Assembly (NCBI GenBank): GCA_902496665.1
Contig: CABVBU010000012.1
Span: 3,705 to 67,704, forward strand
Length of the DNA: 64,000 bases
Origin: an uncultured Clostridium sp.
Lineage (GTDB): Bacteria; Bacillota; Clostridia; Lachnospirales; Lachnospiraceae
Reading direction: 5' to 3'
The notes under the pieces were generated by a model. That model was not told the DNA's origin. It saw nothing but the letters and a program-made list of their open reading frames with translations, and searched no databases. Each line of letters starts with the position of its first letter. Position 1 is the first letter of the stretch. The translations under genes were made by a program, and so were the position numbers. Positions 1 to 7,179 of this stretch are shown piece after piece.

Positions 1-152
1 TTCACGCATATCAATCGCCTCCATTTCGTTCTTATTGAATATATTATATGCAGAAATACGCAAAAAGGCAATCGTATTTTTTTACGATTGTTTTTTTGAT
101 TGTCTTGTATTCATAATGTGAACTTCCTCGATAATTAACTCTCGTCTCTGAA

Positions 153-305
153 CGGCGAGGATGCCAAGCGGAGCGTCGGAAAAAGCTGAAGCTGTTGGAT
201 ATCAATTCCGAGGAAGAAATCAAAGAGCCGCTTCTTCCCAAGAAAGAGGAAATCCCCAGCATGATCCCGGCTGAAGTTGGTCTGGCATACTGCAACAATG
301 AATAA
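153..305 (+). pseudogene. C-terminal coding remnant of unrecognised protein
   Basis: The frame is open from about 135 and ends at TAA 303-305, reading a charged stretch (RRKKLKLLDINSEEE) followed by KKEEIPSMIPAEVG and YCNNE. There is no start codon or ribosome binding site ahead of it and the frame is closed upstream. It looks like the tail of a truncated gene rather than a real small gene. I do not recognise the family. The rest of 1-479 shows nothing else codable and probably belongs to the same decayed accessory patch as the remnants at 1823-3358. Confidence 0.3.
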
Positions 306-479
306 ATTTTCTGCCAAGTTTATTTGCGCAAACTGCCGTTGTTCCGCTGCCTCCAAAAAAGTCTGCAACTATTAAATTTATCGACAACTTTTTACCGTTG
401 GATGTTGGTAAATAAAATATCCTATAAATACGATTGGTGTGAAAATTCCTCTCATCCTGTTTTTATTTCTTAAAAACTA

Positions 480-488
480 TGATACAAT
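480..488 (+). promoter_or_regulatory. Extended -10 promoter for the P1 peptidase
   Basis: TG-A-TACAAT (TG at 480-481, hexamer 483-488) lies about 40 bases before the GTG start at 528. The -35 position (about 460-465) is only T-rich, which is compatible with an extended -10 promoter. Confidence 0.45.
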
Positions 489-527
489 CATTAGAAACAG
501 CCGACAAAATCCAAGGAGGAAAGCAAC

Positions 528-1604
528 GTGGAGAAAAAACGGATTCGGGACTTCGGAATCATACCCGGAAGAGTGAAAACAGGAAAAAGGAATGCACTCA
601 CGGATGTACCTGGTGTGCTGGTAGGACATTGTACCGTGAACACGGAAGAAAATCATACCGGTGTGACCGTGATCATCCCTGGACCGGACAATGCATTTGC
701 AAATCACTATACGGCGGCAGCCTATGTCCACAATGGATTTGGGAAAAGTGCCGGTCTGGTACAGGTAGAAGAGCTTGGGACCCTTGAAACGCCGATCGCC
801 CTTACAAATACGTTAAATGTCGGAAAGGTTTGGGATGCACTTGCCGGTATCGTGATCGAGCAGTGCCAGAACGATGGGCTGGAACCCATGAGTATCAATC
901 CGATCGTTGGCGAGTGCAATGACTGCCGGATCAACCAGATCCAGAAACGTGCAGTTGGTGAAAAAGAAGTGCGGCAGGCTTTTGCGGTCGCTGCCGAGGA
1001 ATTCGAAGAAGGGGATGTCGGCGCCGGTGCCGGTACCATCTGCTACGGCATGAAGGGCGGAATCGGATCTGCGTCCCGCGTGATCTGTATTGGTGAAAAG
1101 GAATACACTATCGGCGTTCTGGTCCAGTCAAACTTTGGTGCAACCGAAGATTTTGTACTGAACGGAGAGGCTGTTGGTCCAAAAATTCTGGAATGGAAGC
1201 AGGAAAAGAATGATATGGCTGCATCCGAAGAAGACAAAGGTTCGATCATGAGCATTCTTGCTACCGATCTCCCGTTGACAAGCCGTCAGCTCAAACGGAT
1301 CCTGAAAAGAACAGGGGTTGGCATCGCACGAACCGGTGGTTATACGGGACATGGAAGCGGGGAAGTCATGATCGGCTTTACAACCGCAAACCGGATCCCG
1401 TCCGGTCGCGAGGAGGAGCTGCTCCAGATATCGGCAATTCCGGAGCATGTGATCAACCGGGCTTTTCTCGCCGCAGCGGAAGCCGAACAGGAAGCGATCT
1501 TAAATTCCATGACGGCTGCAAAACAGACACGCGGAAGAGAGGGCGAGCTGTATTACAGCCTTGCAGAATATCTTAACGACAGGGAAGTCGAAACCTCAAA
1601 ATAG
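528..1604 (+). CDS. P1 family (DmpA-type) L-aminopeptidase / D-esterase
   Basis: A 358-aa N-terminal nucleophile hydrolase of family S58 (DmpA/BapA). Known members self-cleave between Gly and Ser; the new N-terminal Ser is then the nucleophile that removes N-terminal residues from peptides, amides or esters. Seen here: the N-terminal signature RNALTDVPGVLVGH, and the cleavage motif GGIGSASR, which places the scissile bond at G180-S181. Length fits the family (about 350-380 aa). There is no signal peptide, so it should be cytosolic. The GTG start at 528 is preceded by AAGGAGG at 513-519. The gene stands alone, with an extended -10 promoter before it and a hairpin terminator after it. Substrate cannot be told from the sequence. 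Confidence 0.9.
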   Translation: MEKKRIRDFGIIPGRVKTGKRNALTDVPGVLVGHCTVNTEENHTGVTVIIPGPDNAFANHYTAAAYVHNGFGKSAGLVQVEELGTLETPIALTNTLNVGKVWDALAGIVIEQCQNDGLEPMSINPIVGECNDCRINQIQKRAVGEKEVRQAFAVAAEEFEEGDVGAGAGTICYGMKGGIGSASRVICIGEKEYTIGVLVQSNFGATEDFVLNGEAVGPKILEWKQEKNDMAASEEDKGSIMSILATDLPLTSRQLKRILKRTGVGIARTGGYTGHGSGEVMIGFTTANRIPSGREEELLQISAIPEHVINRAFLAAAEAEQEAILNSMTAAKQTRGREGELYYSLAEYLNDREVETSK

Positions 1605-1608
1605 ACTT

Positions 1609-1655
1609 GAAGCACCATTTCCGGCAATATCACTGGTTCTGGTGCTTCTTTCTTT
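1609..1655 (+). terminator. Rho-independent terminator of the P1 peptidase
   Basis: The arms GAAGCACCA (1609-1617) and TGGTGCTTC (1640-1648) pair perfectly and are followed by TTCTTTTT. The stop codon is four bases upstream. Confidence 0.8.
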
Positions 1656-1822
1656 TTGACATTCTTTGCATAAGAAAGCTATCTATGCTTCCAACATCTT
1701 GCGTATTATCCAGCTCACGATCTGCCTCTGCTATTTTTCGAAAATACCCATTTTCGCAGAATCTGCGTTTGTAAGGACTAAATCCACATTTTCTAAATTT
1801 ATAACGATCAAATGCTTTACAC

Positions 1823-1951
1823 TCAGCCTAGCCATTCAGGACAGACAGGCATTCCCTTGGCCGGAATCGGCTCTTTCGTATTCAATTTTCTCTTACCTGG
1901 ATTACCTTCCAGCTTCTTCACAGCTGTACACTTTGGCTTTCTTCCTGCCAT
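1823..1951 (-). pseudogene. Truncated P27-family phage terminase small subunit
   Basis: On the minus strand, ATG at 1951 (with GGAGGG at about 1957-1962) opens a 42-codon frame. It starts MAGRKPKCTAVKKLEGNPGK, continues with RKLNTKEPIPAKG, and ends PVCPEWLG before TGA at 1825-1823. This matches the N-terminus of P27-type phage terminase small subunits (MAGRKPKPT...LEGNPGKRPLN...CPEWL), which are about 120-160 aa, so roughly two thirds is lost. Downstream sequence to about 1660 has no continuing frame. It indicates a decayed prophage packaging module whose transcription ran right to left. No function is expected. Confidence 0.75.
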
Positions 1952-2070
1952 CGAAATCCCTCCTTTCTCAATTTCCAATATTTTCTATTGTCAAAACCAT
2001 TATTTCTACATATAATATATAATAACTAAGAACACGAAGCAAATAGTGTTCCTCAAAAACTCGTTTTCTG

Positions 2071-2098
2071 TTGACTACGAGTATTTTTGTGATATAAT
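2071..2098 (+). promoter_or_regulatory. Strong SigA promoter driving the structured RNA
   Basis: TTGACT (2071-2076), a 16-bp spacer and TATAAT (2093-2098), with TG at 2090-2091 making an extended -10. Predicted transcription start is about 2104-2106. A small hairpin, GAACAC/GTGTTC (2030-2051), lies just upstream. Confidence 0.75.
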
Positions 2099-2104
2099 GA
2101 AGTT

Positions 2105-2279
2105 AGAGGATAGCGGCGTTGACCAGCTATCGTGGTGTTGAAGCAATTGACTGTGTCGGTATGCAGCCGGTTGTGGAGCCTGACCTTGGGTTATGCGATA
2201 ACCTCAAACCGAATAGGTTCTTCGGAACTGAATGAAAACGCTTTTTAAGGACCTTGCATTTGTAGGGTCCTTTATTTTT
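2105..2279 (+). ncRNA. Structured non-coding RNA preceding the PBECR4-like gene
   Basis: About 175 nt lie between a near-consensus promoter and an intrinsic terminator, with no plausible reading frame. Helices read by eye: GATAGC/GCTATC (2109-2131); CGGTT/AACCG (2168-2172 with 2207-2211) enclosing GGTTAT/ATAACC (2189-2203); GTTC-TTCG-GAAC (2217-2228), a UUCG tetraloop; then the terminator hairpin 2247-2272. The RNA ends about 20 bases before the start codon of the next gene. Promoter, short RNA, terminator, protein gene is the arrangement of type III toxin-antitoxin loci, where the RNA inhibits the toxin. I see no tandem repeat of the ToxI kind and do not recognise an Rfam family, so antitoxin is only an inference; a regulatory leader with attenuation is the alternative. 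Confidence 0.65.
2247..2279 (+). terminator. Intrinsic terminator between the RNA and the nuclease-like gene
   Basis: AAGGACC (2247-2253) pairs with GGTCCTT (2266-2272) and is followed by TATTTTTT (2273-2280). It sits directly ahead of the next gene, so that gene would be expressed only by read-through, as in ToxIN-type loci. Confidence 0.85.
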
Positions 2280-2299
2280 TGCAAAGGACAAGGTATAAT

Positions 2300-2959
2300 A
2301 TGGATCTATTACAACAGTCTGCACAAGCCTGGAAAGAAATAACTGAATATAGATATTTGTTTACATATGGCTATAAGAAACAGCTGTATCCAATTAATCT
2401 TATCTTTTCTTTGGAAGATTATCCGCATTTAGCTGGCTTCCAGTATATGAAAGATATTTCACTTCCCAATTATTCTTCTGCCAAAATTGCTGATAGAATT
2501 CTTGAGGGTAAAATACTATTTGAAAAAGTTCAAAAAGCAGCCCAGTACGAAGAGATGATAAAACCTCGACTTGAAGCTTTAGTTCACTTGAAAGAATCCC
2601 TTGATAACGAATTTAATTTATATTCATACATGCCACGCATGTATCCTTTCATCACAGGCATTAAAGCAGATTATTTAATATCCAGCCATTTTAGTGTTGA
2701 TAATTTCATCTTTATCATCAAGGCAAATGCGCAAGGTGAATTAAAATGTGATTTTCTTTGCTGCTCCATTTTTGAAAAAGGTGATCGCGATTATGAAACA
2801 AATCAAAAAGCACGAACACTGATGAAAAAAGAACGAATACATATTCCTTCTAACATCACCGATATTCTATTGGATCACTTATCAGCTCAAACAAGGCCAG
2901 AAGACAAAACTACGGATCCTTCAGATAATACAGAAGCAAAATCCGATGTTTCACAATAG
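2300..2959 (+). CDS. PBECR4-like (Barnase/EndoU/colicin/RelE-fold) nuclease domain protein
   Basis: A 219-aa protein. The ATG at 2300 is chosen because AAGGACAAGG precedes it; an earlier TTG in frame at 2279 lies inside the terminator. Residues 20-53 contain a strand-rich segment ending YPHLAGFQYMKDI (41-53). This resembles the conserved F-x-HL-x-G core of the PBECR4 domain, a prophage-associated nuclease fold of the Barnase-EndoU-ColicinE5/D-RelE group. A second conserved-looking block is KADYLISSH (122-130), followed by a hydrophobic strand. The last 23 residues are a polar, probably disordered tail. It is AT-rich relative to the neighbours, suggesting transfer. It lies between phage relics on the other strand and has its own terminator. 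The family assignment is from memory of the motif; RNA cleavage and toxicity are inferences. Confidence 0.6.
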   Translation: MDLLQQSAQAWKEITEYRYLFTYGYKKQLYPINLIFSLEDYPHLAGFQYMKDISLPNYSSAKIADRILEGKILFEKVQKAAQYEEMIKPRLEALVHLKESLDNEFNLYSYMPRMYPFITGIKADYLISSHFSVDNFIFIIKANAQGELKCDFLCCSIFEKGDRDYETNQKARTLMKKERIHIPSNITDILLDHLSAQTRPEDKTTDPSDNTEAKSDVSQ

Positions 2960-2960
2960 T

Positions 2961-2988
2961 ACCACTTCCTTTGGGAGGTGGTTTTTTT
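2961..2988 (+). terminator. Terminator closing the RNA/PBECR4 cassette
   Basis: ACCACTTCC (2961-2969) pairs with GGGAGGTGGT (2973-2982) around a TTT loop and is followed by seven T's. It starts two bases after the stop codon. Confidence 0.9.
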
Positions 2989-3077
2989 CTGCTATCCCCT
3001 TATTCAATTTCGCGACTGCACGCACAAGACCCACTCGCCGTTCTATGGTGAGCTGGTCTACAGAGATTTTGATACCC

Positions 3078-3191
3078 CTACCGGTCATGCCAACGATCCC
3101 CACGCTTCGCATGAATCTGTGAATGACACGACTTGCACAACGCAATCAAATTACTCCGATCATGTGCACCACCTTCACTCAAAGGAAGCTT
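3078..3191 (-). pseudogene. C-terminal remnant of a phage HNH endonuclease
   Basis: On the minus strand the frame reads PLSEGGAHDRSNLIALCKSC then HSQIHAKRGDRWHDR and stops at TAG 3080-3078. This is the C-terminal half of the HNH nucleases encoded next to terminase genes in clostridial phages (GG-x-HDxxNL, C-x-x-C-H-S, KRGDRWH). The N-terminal half, with the first His of the motif, is missing. Upstream the frame closes at 3197 and runs into the helicase relic. In intact phages this gene lies just upstream of the small terminase gene on the same strand. Here about 1.1 kb carrying the RNA/PBECR4 cassette separates the two relics. Confidence 0.75.
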
Positions 3192-3358
3192 GCTTCACAC
3201 GTGGAAAGTTCATCCTCGATAGAAGAAATCACTTTCCGACCTTCCTTATAATTGTTTGATACAAACTGAGGCTTATAAGCCAGATTTGACTGCTCATTCT
3301 GATTAATAAACGCTGTTCTGAGTCCCTGGCTCAGCTCCACAATTTTATCCTGTCTCAT
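3179..3358 (-). pseudogene. N-terminal 59 codons of a DUF3427/PLD-type DEAD/DEAH helicase
   Basis: ATG at 3358 has a good GGAG ribosome binding site and lies 10 bases after the stop of the MazG-like gene. The frame reads MRQDKIVELSQGLRTAFINQ, then NLAYKPQFVSNN and EGRKVISSIEDELSTCEASF, and stops at TGA 3181-3179. This matches the N-terminus of long helicases that carry a phospholipase-D-like domain and a C-terminal DUF3427 (SNLAY-P-Q, GRKVI-SIE-EL-C). Those proteins run to several hundred residues more. The break coincides with the HNH remnant, so phage integration or recombination followed by deletion removed the rest. The original partner was probably the MazG-like gene. Confidence 0.65.
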
Positions 3359-3368
3359 CTGCTATCTC

Positions 3369-3689
3369 CTACAACTGATCATACTTCGCCGACTTCCCCT
3401 TCGCCTTCTCCACCGGGTACTTCCTCTCGTTCATCCCCATCTTCATATTCACGATTTCATCCGCGTCAAGTCCCAGCTTGTCCAAAAGGGTCTGGGAGTA
3501 TACGATCACATCCGCCAGCTCCTCTTTTACATGCTGCAGGTCATACTCCTCATCGTTCCACTGGAAGCACTCCAGGAGTTCTGCCGCCTCGATAACGATA
3601 GATTTCGCAAGGTTCGCGGCAGAGTGGAACTGATCCCAGTCGCGGTCATCGGTGAATTTGCGGATTCTGTCTATGGTTTCCTGTTTCAT
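3369..3689 (-). CDS. MazG-like nucleotide pyrophosphohydrolase
   Basis: A 106-aa all-alpha NTP pyrophosphatase-like protein (MazG/iMazG superfamily), predicted to cleave an (un)usual NTP or dNTP to NMP and PPi with Mg2+. Seen: the EAAELLE helix (E-x-x-E, about 34-40) and EELADVIVY (about 56-64, E-x-x-D), which supply the metal ligands of this superfamily, and the SIVIEAAELLECFQW hydrophobic core. Length fits single-domain MazG-like proteins. It is followed 10 bases later by the broken helicase, with which it likely formed an operon. Cytosolic. Substrate unknown. Confidence 0.85.
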   Translation of the reverse strand: MKQETIDRIRKFTDDRDWDQFHSAANLAKSIVIEAAELLECFQWNDEEYDLQHVKEELADVIVYSQTLLDKLGLDADEIVNMKMGMNERKYPVEKAKGKSAKYDQL

Positions 3690-3783
3690 AAAAATTTCCT
3701 CTTTTCAGTAAATGATTCCATTTCAGTTGTGTTCTGAGCACGAGCAGATGAGCCACCCCCATCCTGCTCCTATCTGCCATTTA

Positions 3784-4125
3784 CTACTTCCATTCCTTCC
3801 ACACCTCCGGCTGATACCCAAGTGTGGACTGTCTCCCGTTTCTTACAACCGGTGTCCTGATCACGGACGGATTTTCCAGAATCTTCTCTAACTTATCCTC
3901 ATCCGCAATATACTTGATCAGCGCAAGCGTATCCTTATCTTTTCCATCCCAGTTGACCATATTTTCGATTCCGCCGTTGACCTCTGCAACCGAACGAAAC
4001 TCGCCTTTGCTCATTCCCTTCTCTTTCATGTCAACAAACTGGTATTTGATACCGCGCTCTTTAAAAAAACGCTCCGCCTTCTTTGTATCATTGCACTTTT
4101 TTGTGCCAAAAATCTGTATGTTCAA
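3784..4125 (-). CDS. ArsC/Spx-family thioredoxin-fold protein
   Basis: A 113-aa protein of the ArsC/YffB/Spx superfamily. N-terminal beta-strand MNIQIFGTKKC carries a single redox Cys at position 11 (KCNDTKKAERFF), so it is not a CXXC Spx. The conserved block NPSVIRTPVVRNG near residue 85-97 includes the RTP motif typical of the family. Members act as glutathione/thioredoxin-linked reductases or stress regulators; actual arsenate reduction is unproven here. It is separated from the MazG-like gene by about 95 bases without obvious signals and may be transcribed with it. A shared bidirectional terminator lies between its upstream region and the M20 gene. Confidence 0.8.
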   Translation of the reverse strand: MNIQIFGTKKCNDTKKAERFFKERGIKYQFVDMKEKGMSKGEFRSVAEVNGGIENMVNWDGKDKDTLALIKYIADEDKLEKILENPSVIRTPVVRNGRQSTLGYQPEVWKEWK

Positions 4126-4241
4126 AACATTATTACTCCTTTTTATTTGCCATGACTTTTCCTTATTGCATCCATTATAATACTTTTCATACTAAACTTC
4201 CATGTAATCGTAGTAAAATAAAGCAGCAGCACAAAATCTCC

Positions 4242-4303
4242 AAAAGAGGCAGGATGCTCTGTCGAAAGGTCGTTCCTTTTCACAGATTCATCCTGCCTCT
4301 TTT
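4242..4303. terminator. Long hairpin ahead of the ArsC-like gene, after the M20 gene
   Basis: A 15-bp perfect inverted repeat (4242-4256 with 4289-4303) has A's on the left and T's on the right, so it can terminate in both directions. On the minus strand it closes the amidohydrolase ending at 4378. Confidence 0.8.
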
Positions 4304-4377
4304 ATAATCTTCTGTCTTGGATTTTCAAAATTTTTCCGGATATCGATCTATCGTTGATCCCAGTTCAGGCTTCTCCA

Positions 4378-5814
4378 TCAATCCTCCAGCCTCGGTCCAA
4401 CCTCCTTCGGGATCGGGCACTCGTAGATGCCGTTTGTCTCCGCCATCCACTCATCATGTGCCTTTTTCAGGATCTCCGGGCTTTCCATGGCCTTTAATGC
4501 AGCCAGTGCCATCGCCTCGCCCGCATTCAGCATCGCCTTATGTGCGATCCCCGTATTTCCATGGGCGGTCATCTGCCAGGTGTGGGCAGCGGTGCCGAGA
4601 GTGGCAGTGGCAGTTGTGCACATGGCGGTCGGGATCACGTAGCTGGCATCACCGACGTCAGTGGAGCCGGCCTGGACTTTTCCGTTCCAGACGAGCGGAG
4701 CAATGGATGTGTGGAGCGGATGGGCTTCGATCTCCTCCATGCGGTCCACGCCGAAGAGTTTCCTTAAGGACGCGCGCTTTGCCTCCATCTCTTCCGGTGT
4801 CGCGGTCTCGTGGAAGAATTTTGACGCCAGGGCGAAGTCCGCCTCGTCGTATTTCGGGGCACCGATCTCCTCCATGGACTCGTGGAGAACTTCCGAGAGG
4901 ACATGGTTCGGGATATAGTCGGAAAGTCCGGCATAGAGCTCGTATGTCATCTCGGTTCCCGTCATCTTTGCGGCGCCTTCCGCCACATCAACGACGCGCT
5001 TGTAGATCTCCTTCACCTGCCATGACTTTGGTGCACGGATAAAATAGTGGACTCTGCTGTGCCCCTGGACAACGTTCGGGGCGATTCCTCCGACATCACG
5101 GTACGCGTAGTGGACTCTCGCGTCGGAGATAATGTGCTCCCGCAGGTAGTTGACTCCGACGCTCATGAGCTCCGCAGCGTCCAGTGCAGAACGTCCAAGT
5201 TCCGGGGCTGCCGCCGCGTGGGAAGTCACACCCTTAAAGTTAAAGAACACGCTGACATTCGCCAGTGTAGACTCGGACCAGATCGCATTCTTATCGCCCG
5301 GATGCCATGTAAAAGCAGCATCCACACCGTCAAATACACCTTCTCGTGCCATGATTGCCTTTCCGTCTCCCTTTTCCTCACTCGGGCATCCAAAAAGGAT
5401 CACAGTTCCCGCTTCCGGGTGCTCCTCGATATAAGCTTTTACAGCAAGCGCTGCCGCCATAGCACCCGCGCCGAGGAGATTATGTCCGCATCCATGTCCA
5501 TCCGGGTTTTCCCCTGCGGCTTTCTTTCTCATCGTGCAGCCGCCTTCCTGGGACAGCTCCGGCAGGGCGTCATACTCGGCGAGGAAACCGATCACCGGCT
5601 TTCCGCTTCCGTATACGGCCTTGAACGCCGTCGGCATGCCGCCGACTCCCATCTCCACCTGGAATCCCTCTTTTTTCAGGACTTCCTCGTAGAGCTTCGC
5701 GGTCTTGAATTCATGGAATCCAACCTCTGCATAGTCGAAAATTTTGTCGCTGACATCAACGATCAGGGCTTTTTTATCTGCAACTGCTTTTAAGACAAAT
5801 TCTTTTTTATCCAT
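4378..5814 (-). CDS. M20 family amidohydrolase, AbgB-like
   Basis: A 478-aa metallo-amidohydrolase (M20D-type; closest to the p-aminobenzoyl-glutamate hydrolase subunit AbgB and aminoacylase-like proteins), hydrolysing an N-acyl or peptide-like amide with two metal ions. Seen: AEYDALPELSQEGG, GHGCGHNLLG (metal His), FGCPSEEKGDGK (catalytic Glu pair), FTWHPGD, and the C-terminal PLHTSIAP. The open frame runs 43 codons further up to 5943. I choose ATG 5814 because GGGGAAGG directly precedes it; the upstream extension is not family-like. The LysR gene is divergently transcribed from a shared 250-bp region with a palindromic operator, so it is likely the regulator. Cytosolic. No AbgA partner adjoins it. 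Confidence 0.9.
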   Translation of the reverse strand: MDKKEFVLKAVADKKALIVDVSDKIFDYAEVGFHEFKTAKLYEEVLKKEGFQVEMGVGGMPTAFKAVYGSGKPVIGFLAEYDALPELSQEGGCTMRKKAAGENPDGHGCGHNLLGAGAMAAALAVKAYIEEHPEAGTVILFGCPSEEKGDGKAIMAREGVFDGVDAAFTWHPGDKNAIWSESTLANVSVFFNFKGVTSHAAAAPELGRSALDAAELMSVGVNYLREHIISDARVHYAYRDVGGIAPNVVQGHSRVHYFIRAPKSWQVKEIYKRVVDVAEGAAKMTGTEMTYELYAGLSDYIPNHVLSEVLHESMEEIGAPKYDEADFALASKFFHETATPEEMEAKRASLRKLFGVDRMEEIEAHPLHTSIAPLVWNGKVQAGSTDVGDASYVIPTAMCTTATATLGTAAHTWQMTAHGNTGIAHKAMLNAGEAMALAALKAMESPEILKKAHDEWMAETNGIYECPIPKEVGPRLED

Positions 5815-6008
5815 AGCTTTCCTTCCCCTTTTCATATTTTCTCTAAAAACTTCTTTCAGCCAGCTTCGTGAGATACATATCCAGTTTTCATTTCCATTTA
5901 GAATTTTCCCTTTTTCTATATCTCTTTGGTTTGACATCTTCATCTATTTGCTATACACTTGATTATACTATTTTTACAGGATTTTACAAAGTGCCTGTTT
6001 TCATAACG

Positions 6009-6028
6009 TTATAACCGAATCGTTATAA
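6009..6028. promoter_or_regulatory. Putative LysR operator between the M20 and LysR genes
   Basis: TTATAAC-CGAATC-GTTATAA, a perfect 7-bp inverted repeat, lies 41 bases ahead of the LysR start and about 195 bases ahead of the amidohydrolase start. It overlaps a second short palindrome, ATAACGTTAT (6003-6012). Position and symmetry fit an autoregulating LysR site. Confidence 0.5.
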
Positions 6029-6068
6029 TCAGGTGCTGCCTGTACGGAAAGGAGCTCTATTTCCCAAT

Positions 6069-7028
6069 ATGAATCTTCAGAACATGGAATACCTCATAGA
6101 GATCTCAAACTGCGGCTCTATCTCCGCCGCCGCAAAACGCCTCTTCGTGACCCAGCCGTATCTCAGCAAGGTCCTCAGGGAGACGGAAAAAGAGTATGGT
6201 CTCACGATTTTCACCCGCGGAAAGAATGGGATCGTGCCCACAGAGACCGGACGGCTCTTTCTCGATATGAGCCGGGATCTTTTAGAACATGCGAACCATT
6301 TCCGTGAGACTTTTAAGGAACATTCCGATTCCTTCCGCCTTCGGATCTCCGCAAGCAGCTGTTCCCACGCAAATGACGCTTTTATCCGCATGACAAACGC
6401 CAATTCCGACACGCCGTTCCGTTTTTTTTACCGGGAAATGACAAGCACGGAGGTCATTGAAGATCTCTACACCAACCGCGCAGATATCGGCTTTATCATG
6501 TATCCGTCCCACCGGAAAGAAAAGATTCAGGAACTCCTCGCCCTCCGCCATCTGGAAGAACATCTTCTGTTTTGCTCCCCGACCCAGTTCTTCTGCCGGA
6601 CCGGACATCCGATCCTCTCAGAACTCGATGACCTGACACCGGAGAAGCTGTACCGGTACAATTTTATCCTGTATCCCAGTGAAAACCTCTATACGAATGC
6701 CCCGGAAAGTGTGTACGATGATGAGACACTCCAGCTCATCAACTGGAACCGGATCTCACAGATCATCTACGTCAACAGCCGGGCCTCTCTCCACAACCTG
6801 ATCCAGCGCACGGACTATCTCGGGATCGGAATGAACCCGGTCCGGGATCAGGAGCGCAATTACAATCTTGTCTCATTCCCGCTGCCGGAATGGCTGAGAC
6901 GCGGAGATGGGAACAGGGACGATTATGTCTGCTCCTATGTTTTCCAAAAAGGCGCGCAGCTCCCGAAGGCTGCAGAGATGTATATTTCCGCATTGGAGGA
7001 ATATTATGGAGCAGAATCCGGATATTAA
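6069..7028 (+). CDS. LysR family transcriptional regulator
   Basis: A 319-aa LTTR. The N-terminal winged HTH is clear (NMEYLIEISNCGSISAAAKR, with LFVTQPYLSKVLRETE as recognition helix), followed by a substrate-binding-like effector domain from about 95. The ATG at 6069 begins MNLQNMEYL as is usual. AAAGGAG at 6048-6054 is rather far (14 bases), so an upstream non-ATG start at 6033 cannot be excluded. It is divergent from the AbgB-like amidohydrolase and probably controls it in response to its substrate. A bidirectional terminator follows. Confidence 0.9.
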   Translation: MNLQNMEYLIEISNCGSISAAAKRLFVTQPYLSKVLRETEKEYGLTIFTRGKNGIVPTETGRLFLDMSRDLLEHANHFRETFKEHSDSFRLRISASSCSHANDAFIRMTNANSDTPFRFFYREMTSTEVIEDLYTNRADIGFIMYPSHRKEKIQELLALRHLEEHLLFCSPTQFFCRTGHPILSELDDLTPEKLYRYNFILYPSENLYTNAPESVYDDETLQLINWNRISQIIYVNSRASLHNLIQRTDYLGIGMNPVRDQERNYNLVSFPLPEWLRRGDGNRDDYVCSYVFQKGAQLPKAAEMYISALEEYYGAESGY

Positions 7029-7089
7029 AAATTGACACCCTATCGCGCGCATCATGAACCGGAAGTTCCTCAGAATTTCCTGCTGCACG

Positions 7090-7143
7090 AAAAAGCTCCC
7101 GCGAAAGGCTGCACTTAAACTGCAGCCTCTCCGGGAGCTTTTC
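7090..7143. terminator. Bidirectional terminator between lysR and phosphoglucomutase
   Basis: GAAAAGCTCCCG and CGGGAGCTTTTC frame an inner helix AGGCTGCA/TGCAGCCT. The two genes converge here. Confidence 0.85.
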
Positions 7144-7179
7144 CTATGTCCGTTCTGTCTGTCTAAATCATTCTCGATC

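Noticed and set aside
2105..2279. Tandem repeats of the ToxI type within the RNA
   Set aside because: I looked for a repeated 30-45-nt unit and found none; similar short words (GTTGACC, CCTGACC) are not a repeat.
4317..5042. Long plus-strand frames opposite the AbgB-like gene
   Set aside because: Shadow frames of a GC-rich real gene; no ribosome binding site and Arg/Ser/Pro-rich translation.
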